This document shows positions 34,140-47,524 of a stretch of 64,000 nucleotides of DNA, piece by piece. This DNA is from Anniella stebbinsi. Its lineage: Eukaryota > Chordata > Lepidosauria > Squamata > Anniellidae. The position numbers were made by a program, and so were the translations under genes. Under the pieces are notes generated by a model. It saw only the letters and a list, made by a program, of their open reading frames with translations, had not been told where the DNA came from and ran no database searches. The stretch spans positions 11,378,001-11,442,000 of the forward strand of contig JARDYH010000005.1 in assembly GCA_029215795.1 (NCBI GenBank), given 5' to 3'. How positions within the stretch are numbered: position 1 is the stretch's first letter; each line of letters opens with the position of its first letter.

Positions 34140-35170
34140 CTCATTGACATAGATTTAGATGGAGAGCTGTGCCAATGGAGCTTCTCAGGGTTTCCAGTTA
34201 GATTCAGAATTTTAGCATTCAGCCTTAGTAGCTGCCTCCCGGTGCTCTGTGCTTCCTGTGGGACAAATTCCACCTTTTGAGACTCAGAACAGACAACTCA
34301 TGCATAGGTCACAGACTCTTACCGGGTACTGTAAGGCTGGCAGGCGGCATTATGTGTGGAATCCAGCTCTGCACTCAATGGTGTACTTTACCAAGGGGTA
34401 AAGCTTACTCTCTTTGAGTAGGAGAGGTACACAGATTTATCTGGAATAAACCATGTGGGAGAGCAGGGGAGGTGGGTGAGAACATGGGATAGGTATCAGA
34501 GTAGAGCAACATATCACACTAGGAAAGAGTCACAACAAATTTTATTTAATTTCTATTGGACCCCAATTTATTCTCAGAGCTTATTCGCTCACTGTGAGAG
34601 ATGCCCAAGTAGAAAGAATGAACATCGACTGTCCAAACTCCAAGGCAGCTAAAGGGTTTGCAACAAAGGGCTTGATAGCTGAGAGGCTGAATGTAGGTTG
34701 CCATAAAACAAAGGAAACCATAGTTTGGTTCTGGCCATAAAACAAGGGAAACAATAGTTTGGTTCTGGGCACTGAATAGAATTTATGGGGAAGTTCCTTG
34801 TCTCTTGATTATTTGTTCATCTAACTGGCTATACAGAGTATTAAAAATGAAAGGGTGGGTTGCTATGTGTACAGACTCTCATGACAAGGAGGTAAGAATG
34901 TCTCAGAATTGGACCATTTTCCCCATCAGGACTTTTGACTGGCAAATTCAAAGCTATTCTCGTGGGTCAGTTGGCAATCAGGCATGTATTTACTTATTTT
35001 CCTCAGATGTAAGGAAATCTAATTTAATCAAGGAGAAAGCAATTATGTCCTGTAGCTCCTTTGTTTCTGCAGTGGTTCCAGAGCCTTAATAATGTACCTG
35101 ACAACTCTCAGGCTACGCCTTCCAAAACAAAATGGATTCGTAAGCAAAGATGTCAGGATAATCCATAGCA
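34140..35170 (+). repeat. Unclassified long repeat, copy 1 (possibly LTR-type)
   Basis: Collinear with 53435-54530. Shared landmarks: 'atagatttagatggagagc' with 'caatgg.gctt', 'ggaaacaatagttt' with 'ttccttg.c.cttga', 'aggcatgt', 'tttaatcaa.gagaaagca', 'cagagcct' and 'cctgacaac.ct'. No open frame survives. A 34-bp tandem duplication lies at about 34700-34768. Upstream sequence 32930-34140 may belong to the same element but I could not match it. Confidence 0.6.
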
Positions 35171-35654
35171 TGCACTACAGAACTGCTCTGTAACATCAGC
35201 CCCCCTCCCCCATTTAGCCAAGTACTGTCATTTTCAAGTTTTGTGGCACAGCACAGGTTGGTCTGTTTGCCACTGTCCAACGCCCTATGCTTCCTGCTTA
35301 GCATTTCCCCACATAAGTTTATTTAAAAAGCTATTTCTGCTTTTTATTGCCCCATTGACAATAGCAGCGTTTTCCCCCCCACGCCTGTTGGTGAATCAGT
35401 TCATGAAGGGCTTATTGAACCTTTACCCTCCTGTCCATGTCCTCCTGCTGCCATGGGGTCTCTTGGCTATTCTCATGCAGTTAATGGTGAAATCCTTCAA
35501 ACCACTGACTACTTGTGGCTTCCAGCTGCTAACCTTCTAAATGGCTTTGCTCCTTATCATTTGCGCAAGTACAGCTAAGTGAGCTCTGCGCTCTCCATTC
35601 TGATATCCTGTATCTCATCCTGCATATAGATAGAGTCATGCTAAAACCAGACCT

Positions 35655-36120
35655 GTCATTTCTATCTTATTTATTTAATTGTTATTGTATACCACCCAAC
35701 TGGCAAATGCCCTTGGGGCGGTTTACAACCACAAAATCAAACAACAACAAAATAATCAAAAATAAATATATAAAAATAATACTACCGCAATATAAGTATA
35801 AAAATAATTAAGAATTAAAAACATTTTAAAATATTTTAAACATAAACATATACTTAAAGAGGAGGGTCTTAACCAGACATCTAAATGTATACAGTGAGGA
35901 TGCCAGGTGGATTTCCCTGGGAAGGACATTTCATTGATGGGGGAAGGGCACTTCAGAGAAGGCTTTTTCCCTGGTGTCCACCGATCGCATCTTTGCAGGT
36001 AGCGGCACCCAGATAAGATCCTCCAAAGAGGATCTTACCAATTGGGCAGAAATATATGGGAGACATATGTGCTCCTTCAAGTATACTGGTTTTAAGCCTT
36101 TTAGGGTTGTCAAAGATAGT
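35655..36120 (-). mobile_element. LINE 3' end, minus strand
   Basis: 'tataccacccaactggcaaa' then 'tgcccttggggcggtttac' is an antisense 3' UTR end. 'gaggagggtcttaaccagac' and 'agaggatcttaccaattggg' follow, as in other copies. Confidence 0.7.
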
Positions 36121-39100
36121 TTCTGCCATCCATCTGAACCAAGAAATTATTCTTTCTGTGTTCTGTCTGAACTGGATATAAGGTGAACCTTGGTCTTCTG
36201 CATTGATGGAACTGCAGAGCAAGGCTCACACTGGTCTCTTTATCTGTTATAAAAATCCTTGAAAGCTTTCCACATTGGATCTTGTCCGCCATAAAACTTT
36301 GCTATGCGGCTATCTGGTCTAACCCATCACCCGTCCACCAGGTCCTATGGTTTGGATGTACGAGCTTGAGTGGATGCCTTGTCTGGATGGGCTGTGCTGA
36401 GCTCAGTGGTTGCTTGAAACTACCTACTTCACCTCCAGATGAATTAATTTGCTATTTTTTCACATATGGGTATGCACAGAGACCACGAAGGAGAGAGTTT
36501 GCATGCCTGTAACCGTGATTCTTTTGAGTGGTCAACTCCACCTGCCTGCCTTCTCTGCTGTAGGTGTCTCTAGTTAGCTCCTTTTGCTCTGACGCTTCCT
36601 GACAGAGGTCACGGAGGTGGTCCGTTAAGGAACCAATAAGAAGACAGGGCCATACTCCCTTGAGTGTGCTTCCTGAGGGTGGGCCTCCCACCTAAACTTT
36701 TGATCACCTAGCTCTAGAAGATTCTGATCTTTGCACAGGGGCAGAACCCATATTTAGGATTACACAGATGGACACTTGAAGCACCATAGTTACAGGGAAG
36801 CAACCTGTTTTCTCAGTTCTTACCCCTTTGTGATGAAACTTTCTGTTTGTGTTGGAAATGAAGGGGGTGGCATGCTACCACAGTTCAGGGTGCTTTGAGC
36901 TTCCTAATTAACAGCAACAGAGTTCCTTGTTTATGAAAGGACACACATGGAGACAAGCATACAAACAGAAATTCCTGGTAGTTTAGATAAAGTATGATGA
37001 GCTTTAATCAAAATGTTACTTGCACTGGAAGACAGTGCACAGTTTTCAGTGGTTTCTGCTGACCAAGCATATTTCCATCTTAACTGGGGTGTGTAGGGGG
37101 TGTTTTTGGATGAGTCCTCAATTCTTTTAACTAGCTGAAATAATAGTTTTAGGGGAACTGTCCATTTGCTGTCATGTCTTTCTCCAAATGTACCTTTGAT
37201 CTGTAAATGACCTAAGGGAAGCTTTTAGTTTCTTTGCAAAAATACTTTTTGCAAGAACAGCTAAATAATCTTTGTTTAGCAAACAGTATCCTTTACTAAA
37301 GCAAACTTTTATTATAAAGACAATAGGGTCTTGTGTGCTTGACAGTAACTCCAACTTCAGCATCCTGCAAGTCTTTTATAACAGGCAAAACTGGAAACTT
37401 CTGGCTCTGACTCTACCTCAGAATGCAGAATGAGGGCAGCTAAGTCAGGAGCTCATACAGATCTTTATCAAATATAATATGCATATATAGCAAAGCAATA
37501 TAATTCCAGATCCGCCTTCTTATATTAAGTGCTTTAGGAGCATTTTCCTCTTTAGGTTTATATTTGGAATATTGTTTAAATCTACTTGTTAGTATTTTAT
37601 TTTTGCTAATACGCCCCTCCCCCCTGCAAAAATTATCATTTAAAAAAAATCTTGGATTTAAATTTATTTAAGTACAGGGGTATATATTTTTTTATTACGT
37701 TTTCTTTTAGTGTTGATTATTTTCAAAGGTCTGTATAATAAAAAATATACTTCTGTTTTAAAAAAATAATACTTGGTGCATTGTCTGTACCTTTACTTGC
37801 ATTTTCTTTACTATTGTTAAACTATTGGGAATCAGAAGTGCTTGGTGATACACTGCAAATAATCCAGAGATTTACCAGTTGGTCCCAGTCTACCTTCTGT
37901 TCGCTCCTGAAGTAGAGCGGCATTCTTAGTGACTTCCTGTAACCTATGTAATTTCCATCCCTTTGAGATTCAGCAGAGTTTGGGTTTGAACACCATTGAA
38001 AAGTGTGCACAACCATTTCAGCCCTGAGGGCTCCATGCGATGTTGGCAGGGGAGGGCCACAGATGTGCTTGCACAGATGTGAACATGCACATATATGCAT
38101 ACACAGAGAGAGGAAGTTTGAATCTCGCCTCCATCCCAGTGATCCTGTGCAAGATTGCAGGGGAGGGGGAGTCTTTAACATTGCTTGCATTCCAGTAGCC
38201 CTATGCAAAATTGCAGGGGATGGAGGCTGCTTTGGTTTTGCTGAAGGAGGCGGAGGTCTCCTTCCCTTCCAGCGACCCCAATGGGCATTGCTGCTTCTAC
38301 TTTGCCATTAGTGCCATGACTGGTGTGTGTGTGTGCATGTAGAAATTTGACAGCAAGGCCGTGGGAGGCACACATCAAGTGTTCAGAGGCCATGGGTTAG
38401 GGTTTGTAATTTCCCCAGATTCTTTCTTATTGCCTTTTCATTTCGTATAAAGCACTTAAAGGGTTAAAAGATAATTTAAATATTAAATAATTTAATAATT
38501 TAAATATAAAAAGATAATTTAAATATAATTTTTTCTTGCTTGTATTCTACCTAAGAGAGAAATTAGGGCTGACAGTGATCTCTCCAAGGTCTTGTTTATT
38601 TTGTCCACTAGAGATTTTATATTTAGTTTGTAGAAAAGATTGAGTTCTCCAGATGTAGTGATCCTCTTTCTTCAGCTGTCCTCAACAGGATTCTGTAATT
38701 CTTCATAAGTTTTAAAATTCTCTGTGAAGTTTATGAGATCATGAGCACATGGGAATATTTAGTTATTTTTGCAATATGTTTATTCTAAACTTGTTTATAT
38801 TGACTTTCTATTTGTTCCAGGCCAAAATTAATGGGATGAAGGAAAGGTAGTTTCTGGAGACGTATGTTGAATGTGCCTCATTTGTACGCTCATAAATCTT
38901 TCCATATAGTTCGGACTTGTTTATGAGATTGCTTCCAAAACTGATTTTTCCAGTGTGTAGAAAAGGACGGGATATTTTATTGAATCTAATGCTTTCTTAA
39001 CAATTGTAGAAAGTATGATAGCCTTTTGTGTGATAAGCACACTTGATTTTCCTTTTGTTATTTGGAGCAGGTCTGCCTTTTAATGAATGAGTTCTTTTTA

Positions 39101-39156
39101 CTGTTTAGCACTTTTATTTGATGCATTAATATGTTTGTGGCTAGTTTTGTGCAATG

Positions 39157-39186
39157 AAAACAACAACAACAACAACAACAACAACG
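39157..39186. repeat. (AAC)n microsatellite
   Basis: About ten AAC units. Confidence 0.9.
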
Positions 39187-40231
39187 CTCTTCATGACCTG
39201 GCTGCTGCCCCCCCTTCCTGAACAACTGCCATAAGTATTGGAACAGAGTGACAGACCATTGAAACAGCTCCTGGGTGCTCCCTTCCAGCTTGTGTGTTCC
39301 TTTTCAGCAAAGGAAATTACTTCCCTGATGGCTGGAAATTAAACAAGAAAATGCCACAAAGGAACAGCATGAAGTCTGCTCTCTCTTCTGGGGGCTTTAG
39401 TCAGTGGCAGTGCTAATAGCAAAAGAGCCGATTCTAGTGTAGGTTTCCAGTTAACCACTTGCCCAGGGAAAATAATAGATCTTTCCAGGCAGGTAGTTTG
39501 CTAGATTTGCCGCTCAAAATGTCCTTGCCTTCCCACAGAAGACTGTGGAAAGGCAAGCTGCAGATGAGAGGGAAGGATACTGTACTCCTTCCCCATTCAC
39601 CCCTTTTATTTAACAAAACAACTCTGACTCCCCTCCCATTTCTCTGTGTTTGGAGCAGATCTGGATTTAGGATCTGGTGATCTACCACCATCATGTCTAG
39701 TTTGGCTGTTAGGTGTCTTTTGCATTGATTTGTTTATTTACAAGTGCAAAGACACTGAGACACTATTAAGGGGGTGCAACACACAAACAGACAGTGCTAA
39801 TTTGCAAGCAGTAAACGTTCATGTTCCCCAAAATTTTAACAAGCTTGGAGCAAAGCACAACCCAAATGGTTCCTCAAAACTCCGTACTCGGACCAGGCAA
39901 ATTAATTTCAGCCCCAAGTCCTACATTTATTCTCCATAGCTGTGTCAACAGGGGCAGGAAGCAGATTTAGCCTCCACCCAATAGTACCCCACAGTATACT
40001 TGTGTAAGTCGCTGATGCAAGTGAGTAGTTATTGTTTGCCTCTGTGGAGAGAAATAAAATGCCAGTTCATTTGAGGCTGCTATTAAAGTGAGGGCAAAAC
40101 TTGCCCATTATCCTTGGCGCTGAATAGTACAGCTCCCATTGGTAGGGATCGACACACATACATTCATACACCCACCAGCTATAATGGCAACCACATGGCA
40201 TGCAGATTTCTCCTGAGATTGCGTTTCTGTC

Positions 40232-40360
40232 ATGTGGTGCCTTCTAGATTTGTTGGACTACAATTTCCATCATCCCCAACCAGTATGGCAGTAATTCTGC
40301 TGGCTGGGGGTGATGGGGTTTATAGTCCAACATAACTGGAGGGCTACACATTGATGAAGA
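40232..40360. mobile_element. Palindromic MITE
   Basis: 'ttggactacaatttccatca' with 'tccccaac' on the left pairs with 'ggggtttatagtccaacata' on the right. Confidence 0.7.
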
Positions 40361-41619
40361 CTGCATCAGAGTTTCATTTAGCACAGTCTTCAATACTGTT
40401 TCACAACAGTAATATATTTATTTCTAATGCATTGATTTGCTGATCTCATGTTGTCACCAAGAATGGCATCTTGCTTTTTGGGGGGAAAATGTTGGATGCC
40501 TTGTAGCAACAGCAAATGAAAATTATTGGGAAGGAAACAGTGAAGATGCTAATACTCTCAACATATCTGGAAAGGAACATAAGATTCACTTTCTTACTTA
40601 TTATTTGGGATTCTCTCCAACCCACTGTCGTTTCCAAAGAAAACAGTCAAGCAAAGGAGGTTGGTGTTGTGGCAAAAATATTGTCTAGGGAAATCTGGAT
40701 TCTGTTCCCAGCTCTCTTTGATGCTTTTTTCTGATCCCCAGTATAAAATTTTAAAGCTGCAAGGAATCTTAATAGTTTCCACACAATCCTGCCTCCCTTG
40801 AATGGGACCAGTTATATTCCAGCCATTAATAATGAATTTTCAAAGCAGGCTACAAGAAGCCTCAAATTATGAGGCATCCAGAAACACTGATGGTAACTTG
40901 AATCACTGCCTGGATAATTTCCTAAGGTCAGAGAACTGCCTTGCATTAAATCAAATTCTTATTTCCTTAACTAAAATCTTTTCCTATTGTCCATTCATCA
41001 CTGTACACAGACATAGTTTCCAAATATGCAAAAAGTAGCTGTTGCCTTCTCCACCCACCATCATTGTCTTCTCTTGCTTTTGTATTTTCAATGGGGGAAC
41101 TGCCTGCCATATGTTGATTCCTTGCACCAATAGCTTTTGGCAGGGCTGGCTCCAAGTTTCAGGAGCTCCTGGCAAAGTGTCCTCTGGTGAGCCCCCTCCA
41201 CTGCTAGTGGGCCCTGACAGGCTTATCTAGCTGTGGTGGACCGGTGCTTCAAGTGGTCCCACGTGGCTAGGTCTGGTCACTCTTTTAATTTTTTAACAGT
41301 GTTCCAGGATAACACTAGAGGGTCAGTTCAGAAAAATTAAGGTTGGGTCCAAGGCAGACATTGGCATTAGTCCTTACCAGAGCATTGGACCCAGGTGTTG
41401 GCACAGTCCTTGCTGCAACCTGAAATCTATTTTGCACCTAGTAGAATCTAATCTAATTTAGTTTGCGTAATGTTTCTTGCAGTCCATTTAAAGATACTTA
41501 CAAACTGCAGAATGTGGGGGGTTTCCATCATGCCTAGACTTTTCCCTCCTCTGTTGTTTGTTGTCTAGCTTGAATAAAAGTACCGTATAACATTTTAATT
41601 GGTCCTGATAAAGGTGTTA

Positions 41620-42595
41620 CCCTACAGCTTATTCTTGATCTTTTATTAGTATGGAGCATGTCCATATGATCCTAGTGTACATGATCAGCCTTCAACCACC
41701 TGATTTCAAGACGTCTTGGCCTACAACTTGGGACAAGGTGTCAACAGCATGTTGATGGCATCCAGCTCTATTTTCCTGTGACATCTGAATCGAGAGAAGC
41801 CATACACATTCTGAACCAGTGCTTGGATGCAGTTATGGCTTGGATGAGGGCCAATAAACTGAAGACAGAGACCCTATGGATTGGCAGTTCCCAGGTCCAG
41901 GAATTGGGGTGTTTGCCTATTCTGGATAACGTTGCACATCCTTCTGAAGTAGCGGCTCTGTAGTTTGGGGGTACCTCTGAATCTATCTTTGTCACTGGAG
42001 GCCCTGGTGGCCTCGATGGCCTGGAGCACGCATTAGCAACTTTGGTTGGTACAATAACTACGCCCATTTTTGGACAGGGATAGCCTAGCCATAGTGATCC
42101 ATGCACTGGTAATCTCACGATTAGAGTACTGCAATGCACTCGGTGTGCGTGGTTCAGTAGCTGCAGCTAGTGCAGAGTGCAGCAGGTAGGATGTGCACTG
42201 GGACACCTAGTTATGCTCACATACACTTGTTAAAAGAACTTCATTGGCTGCTTATTAGCTACTGAGCCAAGTAAAAGTTATGTTATTATCATATAAAGCC
42301 CTAAACAACTTGGGACCAGGATATCTAGCAGACCGCCTTCTCTTATATGTATCCAGGCAACATTTAAGATCAGCAGTGTAGGCCTTGCTGGTTATTCCAG
42401 AATGAACGGAATGTCACCATGAAGTACCCAGATGGTGGGCCTTTTTTATAGCGGCACCCATCATGTGGAAATGTAGTTCGGGAGGCAGAAAATGTGACAT
42501 CTTTTAAATGCCTCCTGAAAACACACTTATTCACCCAGTCTTTCCCTGGGCTGTGAGTAAAGTAATTATGCCACTTCATTTTACTGCTCCTTGAT

Positions 42596-42635
<40 letters not shown>

Positions 42636-42750
42636 TTGGAAGTGCTTTTAATGGTGTGTTTTAAAATGTTGTGTTTTTAATATTGTGAACTGCTGAGAGT
42701 TTTTATTATATTCAGTGGTATACAGTATAAATGCCACAATTAAATAAATG
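41620..42750 (+). mobile_element. Degenerate L2-like LINE
   Basis: Parallels 11340-12545. It has a decayed YVDDT region (TGTTGATGGCATCCAGCTCT), LNQCLDAVMAWMRANKL (about 41810-41860), and a 3' UTR ending 'tgaactgctgagagttttta'. A (TA)n(CA)n run sits at about 42594-42630. Confidence 0.8.
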
Positions 42751-42765
42751 GTCATACTTGCTGGT

Positions 42766-42832
42766 GCCTGGGGATAATGGGAGTTGTCCAACACACCTGG
42801 AGGGCACTAGGTTGGGGAAGGCTGGGCTAAAC
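42766..42832. mobile_element. Half copy of the palindromic MITE
   Basis: Only the right half, 'ggagggcactaggttgggga', is present, directly after the LINE tail. Confidence 0.6.
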
Positions 42833-44002
42833 TCTCCAGTTTCATTCAGTCACTTGGGTTTCCCCTCAGTACTCTCCTTTATGATGCAAATTGTTCTATA
42901 TTGGTATGAAGCAGTGACCATGGACTTTCCTTGCATTAGATATTAAGAACAGCAAGATGGTAGACAGCTGGTCCAGTGCCATCCCTCCAGGGGTAGCTCA
43001 CTAGATATATACATCTCGCTTTCTCCTCTGCCACCACTGCTCCTAGTTAACCCAAGCTGAGCTAAGCACGTTTGTTCCGGCTCTCAAGATGGTTACATGG
43101 GAATAGGAAGACAGCCGGTTATGCTCCAATCTCTAATGGCCAAGCAATTGCCTTGCCTTCCCTTCTCTCCCTGCGTGACTTATTCTGTAAAGCATGACCC
43201 AAATGTTCTAAGCAGCGTGGGGGAAACAAACCAGTCCCTGAACATGTGCTATTAAGTAAAGTTTATTAGATAAAGATAAAAACAAGATAGTGAGGGAAAG
43301 CAGTGGGTGTGCCCAATAAAATAAGAAAAGCAAATCCTAAACCAGAATACAAGTCTATTTACATTCCTATACCTTGTGACCTATTAGAGCAAAATAGCCT
43401 TACACCAGAGTCCCTGTGGCAATGAAGCATCTGTGCTGGTCTAAGATGGAAAAGAAAGACAAGTCGAAATGGGCATTATTGACATTTTATTCTATTTCAT
43501 TGGTGTGATCTTGATTGCTTGATCACAGGTTGTGCAGAAGAAAAAAGACAATTGGTGCCAGAGTTTATCTTAGGAAGATGAAAAGTGGCAAGGAGGTGGC
43601 TAATCCTTTTCTGCCAGACTGCTTTGTGTATCTGAACTGCTGGAAGGATGGCCTCAAATGGAGGCTGCTGTTTCAGCCACTATCTGGAAAGCTGAAAGGT
43701 CAGCTTTGGCACGTACAGGCTTTGTTTTCGCAGTCCATTTATCACACACTCCCTACCCCCAATGTTAGAGAGTTTTGTTTTTGGAAAAGCCTGCACACCT
43801 TCCAGTTACTTAGAAGTCTTTATCAATAAGAAGGCAATTCAACACTTATTAAAATGTCATGTTTTGTATGTTGTAGTATAAGAAATTGATTCAAAACTTA
43901 TATGGCTTCAAAACATTGGTATAGTGAGTATAGATTATTTAGGTGTAGTAGTACCAGTTGGCTGTGAAAGAAAGGCATATTCATTCTTTTACTACGTTTA
44001 AA

Positions 44003-44155
44003 GCAGCTTTTCCCGACCCGGTGTTCTTCAGATGTATTTTACTACAACTCCCATCATCACCAGCCAGCGTGGCTGTTGGCCCTGCTGGCTGAGAATGCTA
44101 GGAATTGTAGTCCAACACTTCTGGAGCGCACCAGGTTGGGAAAAACTGATCTAAA
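44003..44155. mobile_element. Palindromic MITE, well preserved
   Basis: 'actacaactcccatcatcac' with 'cagccagcgtggctgt' and 'ggctgagaatgctaggaatt' with 'gtagtccaacac' form the two arms. Confidence 0.8.
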
Positions 44156-44828
44156 GTGATACTTTGCCACAAGGATGAGGAAATCACACCTTAAATTCTA
44201 GAAAATAGAGATGTATGTAAGGTTTACTCCAGTGTCCCATCATATGCACCTTCTGCTTTCCTTGTGCTGCATTTATTATCCCTTCTTCATTACTTCTGTT
44301 GCTTTGCTTTGAAAGCCAGGCAAAGTGTTTGCCCTTCTGCCCTGTAGTATTAACCCAGCTATCAGCTTATCTAAGTGCCATTTAGACTGTTGTTTATTTT
44401 GGCTTATTAAAGGGTAAGAGATTATGCTGGAAGATCAGTCCGTTAAAAGGTGATCTGCAAAAAGGAAACACAGAAACTGAGAGTCACGGAAACTGAAAGC
44501 ATTTAGGTAAACAACTATTCTTTGTCCTTGTTCCAAAACTGTTGGAGAAGTTTTGGATTTACTGTTGCAGTTGCAGAGTGACTGGCACTGGGATGTCATA
44601 TAAAGCATTAGAAACCTCTGTCAGGGAAAACAGGCTAGGGTACGGTAATGCATGTATCACCATAGCCAGATTGGACTGTACCAGGAGCAGGCACATCTGG
44701 CATCCCATTCTTTGCTGAGCAAAATAATCCTGGCCACAGCTTCAACCTGAGCATCCATTAGTAAGGCTGGGTCCAGGAGTTTACTCCCAAACTCTGAACT
44801 TGATCTGTTAAGTGGAATGCAACCTTAT

Positions 44829-45172
44829 CAGGGTGCCTCTACAAGAGCGATTTAAAGCTCTTTCAAGGTGCATTACCAAATTTACCTCTACAAGAGCGGA
44901 GCGCAAATCAGGGGTCCAGGCGCGTTTTATCTCCGATTATTTGCATTTTTGAATGTGCGTTAAATAGCAACTTTTAATTTATTGCGGGAGTTAAAGCGCC
45001 TTATGGCCATGTAAACATGCGATTCTCCGCATGTCAACAACTTTAAAGCGCGTTTCATACAGCCCGTAATGTGCTTCACCGCCTCTCGTGAATAGGTATT
45101 AGGAGTGAATGCGCTTATCTGTATATGTGCATAATTGGGCGTCAAAGCGAAATCTTGTAGATCCTATCCCTG
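44829..45172. mobile_element. CpG-rich interspersed element, copy 1
   Basis: A roughly 340-bp element with many GCG-rich heptamers (for example 'aaagcgcc', 'aaagcgcg', 'gaatgcgctt') in AT-rich surroundings. It is nearly the reverse complement of 58415-58717. The ends are CAGGGTGCCTCTACAAGAG and, reversed, CAGGGATAGGATCTACAAGA. That would suit a hAT-type terminal repeat, but I see no clear 8-bp target duplication. Confidence 0.75.
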
Positions 45173-45279
45173 TGCCTGGAAATCTCTTGACACAACAATA
45201 AAAATTCATTTAACTACATCAGAAGTAATAAATAGACTAGGAAAACAGTTGGTCAGTAAGATGACAATTGAGTTAAAGG

Positions 45280-46010
45280 AGAACTAAAGGAAGATAAGGA
45301 GACTGTCAAAAAAAAGCTTTATGAATTCTTTGCATCCGTCTTTGCTGCAGAAGATGTAAGGCTGATATCTGTGTCTGATATTTTCAGGAAGGGAGTCTGA
45401 GGAACTGGGGCACATAGTGATGACAAGAGATGAAGTTCCAGACCTCATTGAGAGATTGAAAACAAACAAATCACCAGGTCCAAATCGTATCCATCCTAGA
45501 GTTCTTAAAGAACTTAAATATGAAATTGCTGATATTCTTGCAAAAATATATGACATATCCCTAAGATCAGCCTCTGTACCAGAGAATTGGACTGTGGCTA
45601 GTGTAATGCCAATTTAGCTAACCATTTATTCCAAGTTAATTGGTGGAAAGTGTTATTAAAGACAAAAGTATCAATCATATAGAAGGACAGTCCCGCTGAA
45701 AAAGAATCAACATAGTTTCTGTAAAAAGTAAGTCCTGTTTCACTAACCTTTTAGAGTTCTTGTAGGTGTCAACAAGCATGTGGACGGGTGATCTGTCAGA
45801 CATTGTTTACTTAGATTTCCAAAAGACTTTTGACAAAATCCCTCACCAAAGACTCCTACAAAAACTTTGCAGTTATGGGGTAAAGGGAGAAGCCCTCTTA
45901 TGGATCACTAATTGGTTAAAGAACAGAATGCAAAGAATAGGAACAAATGGCCAGTTCCTACGATGAAGGGATGTAAACAGTGGGATTCCCAAGGATCTGT
46001 ATTGGAAGGG
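45280..46010 (+). mobile_element. CR1-clade LINE reverse-transcriptase fragment
   Basis: Frame 45417-45614 encodes EVPDLIERLKTNKSPGPNRI then HPRVLKELK and SVPENW..ASVMPI. Frame 45766-45963 encodes DIVYLDFQKTFDKIPHQRLL and LKNRMQRIGTNGQ. Both are reverse-transcriptase domains of the CR1 type, distinct from the L2-like copies. A frameshift and stop separate them. Confidence 0.8.
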
Positions 46011-46383
46011 AAGGTCACTGCTCCTCACTGTGCTGACTGGGGCAGTGGCAGCTCCTGGAGGATATAGAAGAGAGAAGAACTGCTTGAGAGGTGAGGAGGA
46101 GTGTAACAGTGTAACAGTGTACTAAGGAGTGTAACAGTGACAGGAACCCACTTTGGAACCAAGAACCCAGGGGGTTCTAACTTCAAAGGAGCTGCCCTCT
46201 AATCTGCCTAAGAGAACCTCTGTACCATGGCTTCATTCCCTCTTTTGTGTCTTGTGAAACTCTGGGCAGTCTCTCAAGTTGTGGTTTTGTTTTGTTTTAG
46301 TAGAAACGAGCCTGAGTCTCGCCTGCGATTTAGTATGGGGGGGAGGCAAATAAAGGGGGTGGAGAAAAAGGAAGGGGGAAGGG

Positions 46384-46415
46384 ATGGATGGATGGATGGA
46401 TGGATGGATGGAGTA
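46384..46415. repeat. (GGAT)n microsatellite
   Basis: Seven or so GGAT units, then imperfect repeats. Confidence 0.9.
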
Positions 46416-47524
46416 TGTGGATAAGTGGATGGATGAGTATGGGGTGCGTGCATGCGTGTGTGTTTGTGTGTGTGTAAGAGAATGAGGCCCCTGACATATA
46501 CAAGGTTACCCAATCCTGTCCTAAAAACAAGACCATACCTGAAAGAAATGGAGCGATCTGGACTGAGTTCCAGTTTTTACAAAAGCCTCTCCATATTATT
46601 TAGCATGCATTTTTAAACTGTTTGCATGCCTCAGTTTCAGCCCTCTGTAAAAATTAGAGAAAAATACTCTGTGATGCTGTTGTGAAGCTTTCATTGCCTG
46701 GAAATTGGAGTTATGAACAGTGAGTGTTGAAAGAGCATACTGTTGTTTATTTTGCAAGGGTGCCTAGAGGTAACTACCAAGTCAATAGTTGCAGATGCTG
46801 TGCAAATGCAAACATCAGTCCAGGTTCCAAAGAGTTTGTAACTCAGTGGGCTTACATAAATGAATGAGAAACTGATTTTTCTACTTTAAGTAAGCTTGTT
46901 TTTCCATCACTTTAGTGACAGAGAATACAAAGGTGACTGTGGGCAGCTAAACTTGGAAGGAAGTTTGGGATTAAAATTTAATGTAAAAAAATAACAGTTG
47001 CCCGAATGGGGGAAATTAAGCATAATACCATTACATAATAAACAGATTTTGCATAGAAGTTGCTCTGTATTGTACAAACAGATGATTGTAGTTGTAGCAT
47101 GCCACCTGTTCTTTTTAAAGCGACAAAATGCGCAAAGTCTTTAAAATCTATGCTGTCGTTAGCGATGAGAGATATTAGCATATTATGTAGTTCAGTGAAG
47201 CAGAAAACTTTCCTGTTCCAGTGCTTGTTTTGCTGGCTTGATTTTTTGGTGAACCAATTAACCATTTTTATTTTTATTTTTTGGATGGATAAGCCTGTTT
47301 AACTGCTTTCCTATAGTGCATTAGTGGAACTTATACTGTAGTGTCTCACCTGCATTAACCCAATTTGTCATATGACACCCACCAACATGTACACACCTTT
47401 TAACAATTAAGTGTGGAAATTATAACGTGGATGTTACCTGAGAAGTAGTTATTCTTAACAGCCCCTCTGGGAAAGTCTCTAGTATAACAAAATACTTTGA
47501 AATGTTGAATGTACCTTATTTTCT

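Noticed and set aside
33423..34273. Open frames (130 codons plus, 123 codons minus) near the long repeat
   Set aside because: No conserved motif, overlapping on opposite strands, no splice-site support. Treated as repeat or intronic noise.
46274..46536. Minus-strand frames rich in His, Pro and Ser
   Set aside because: They translate the antisense of the (GGAT)n and TG-rich tract.
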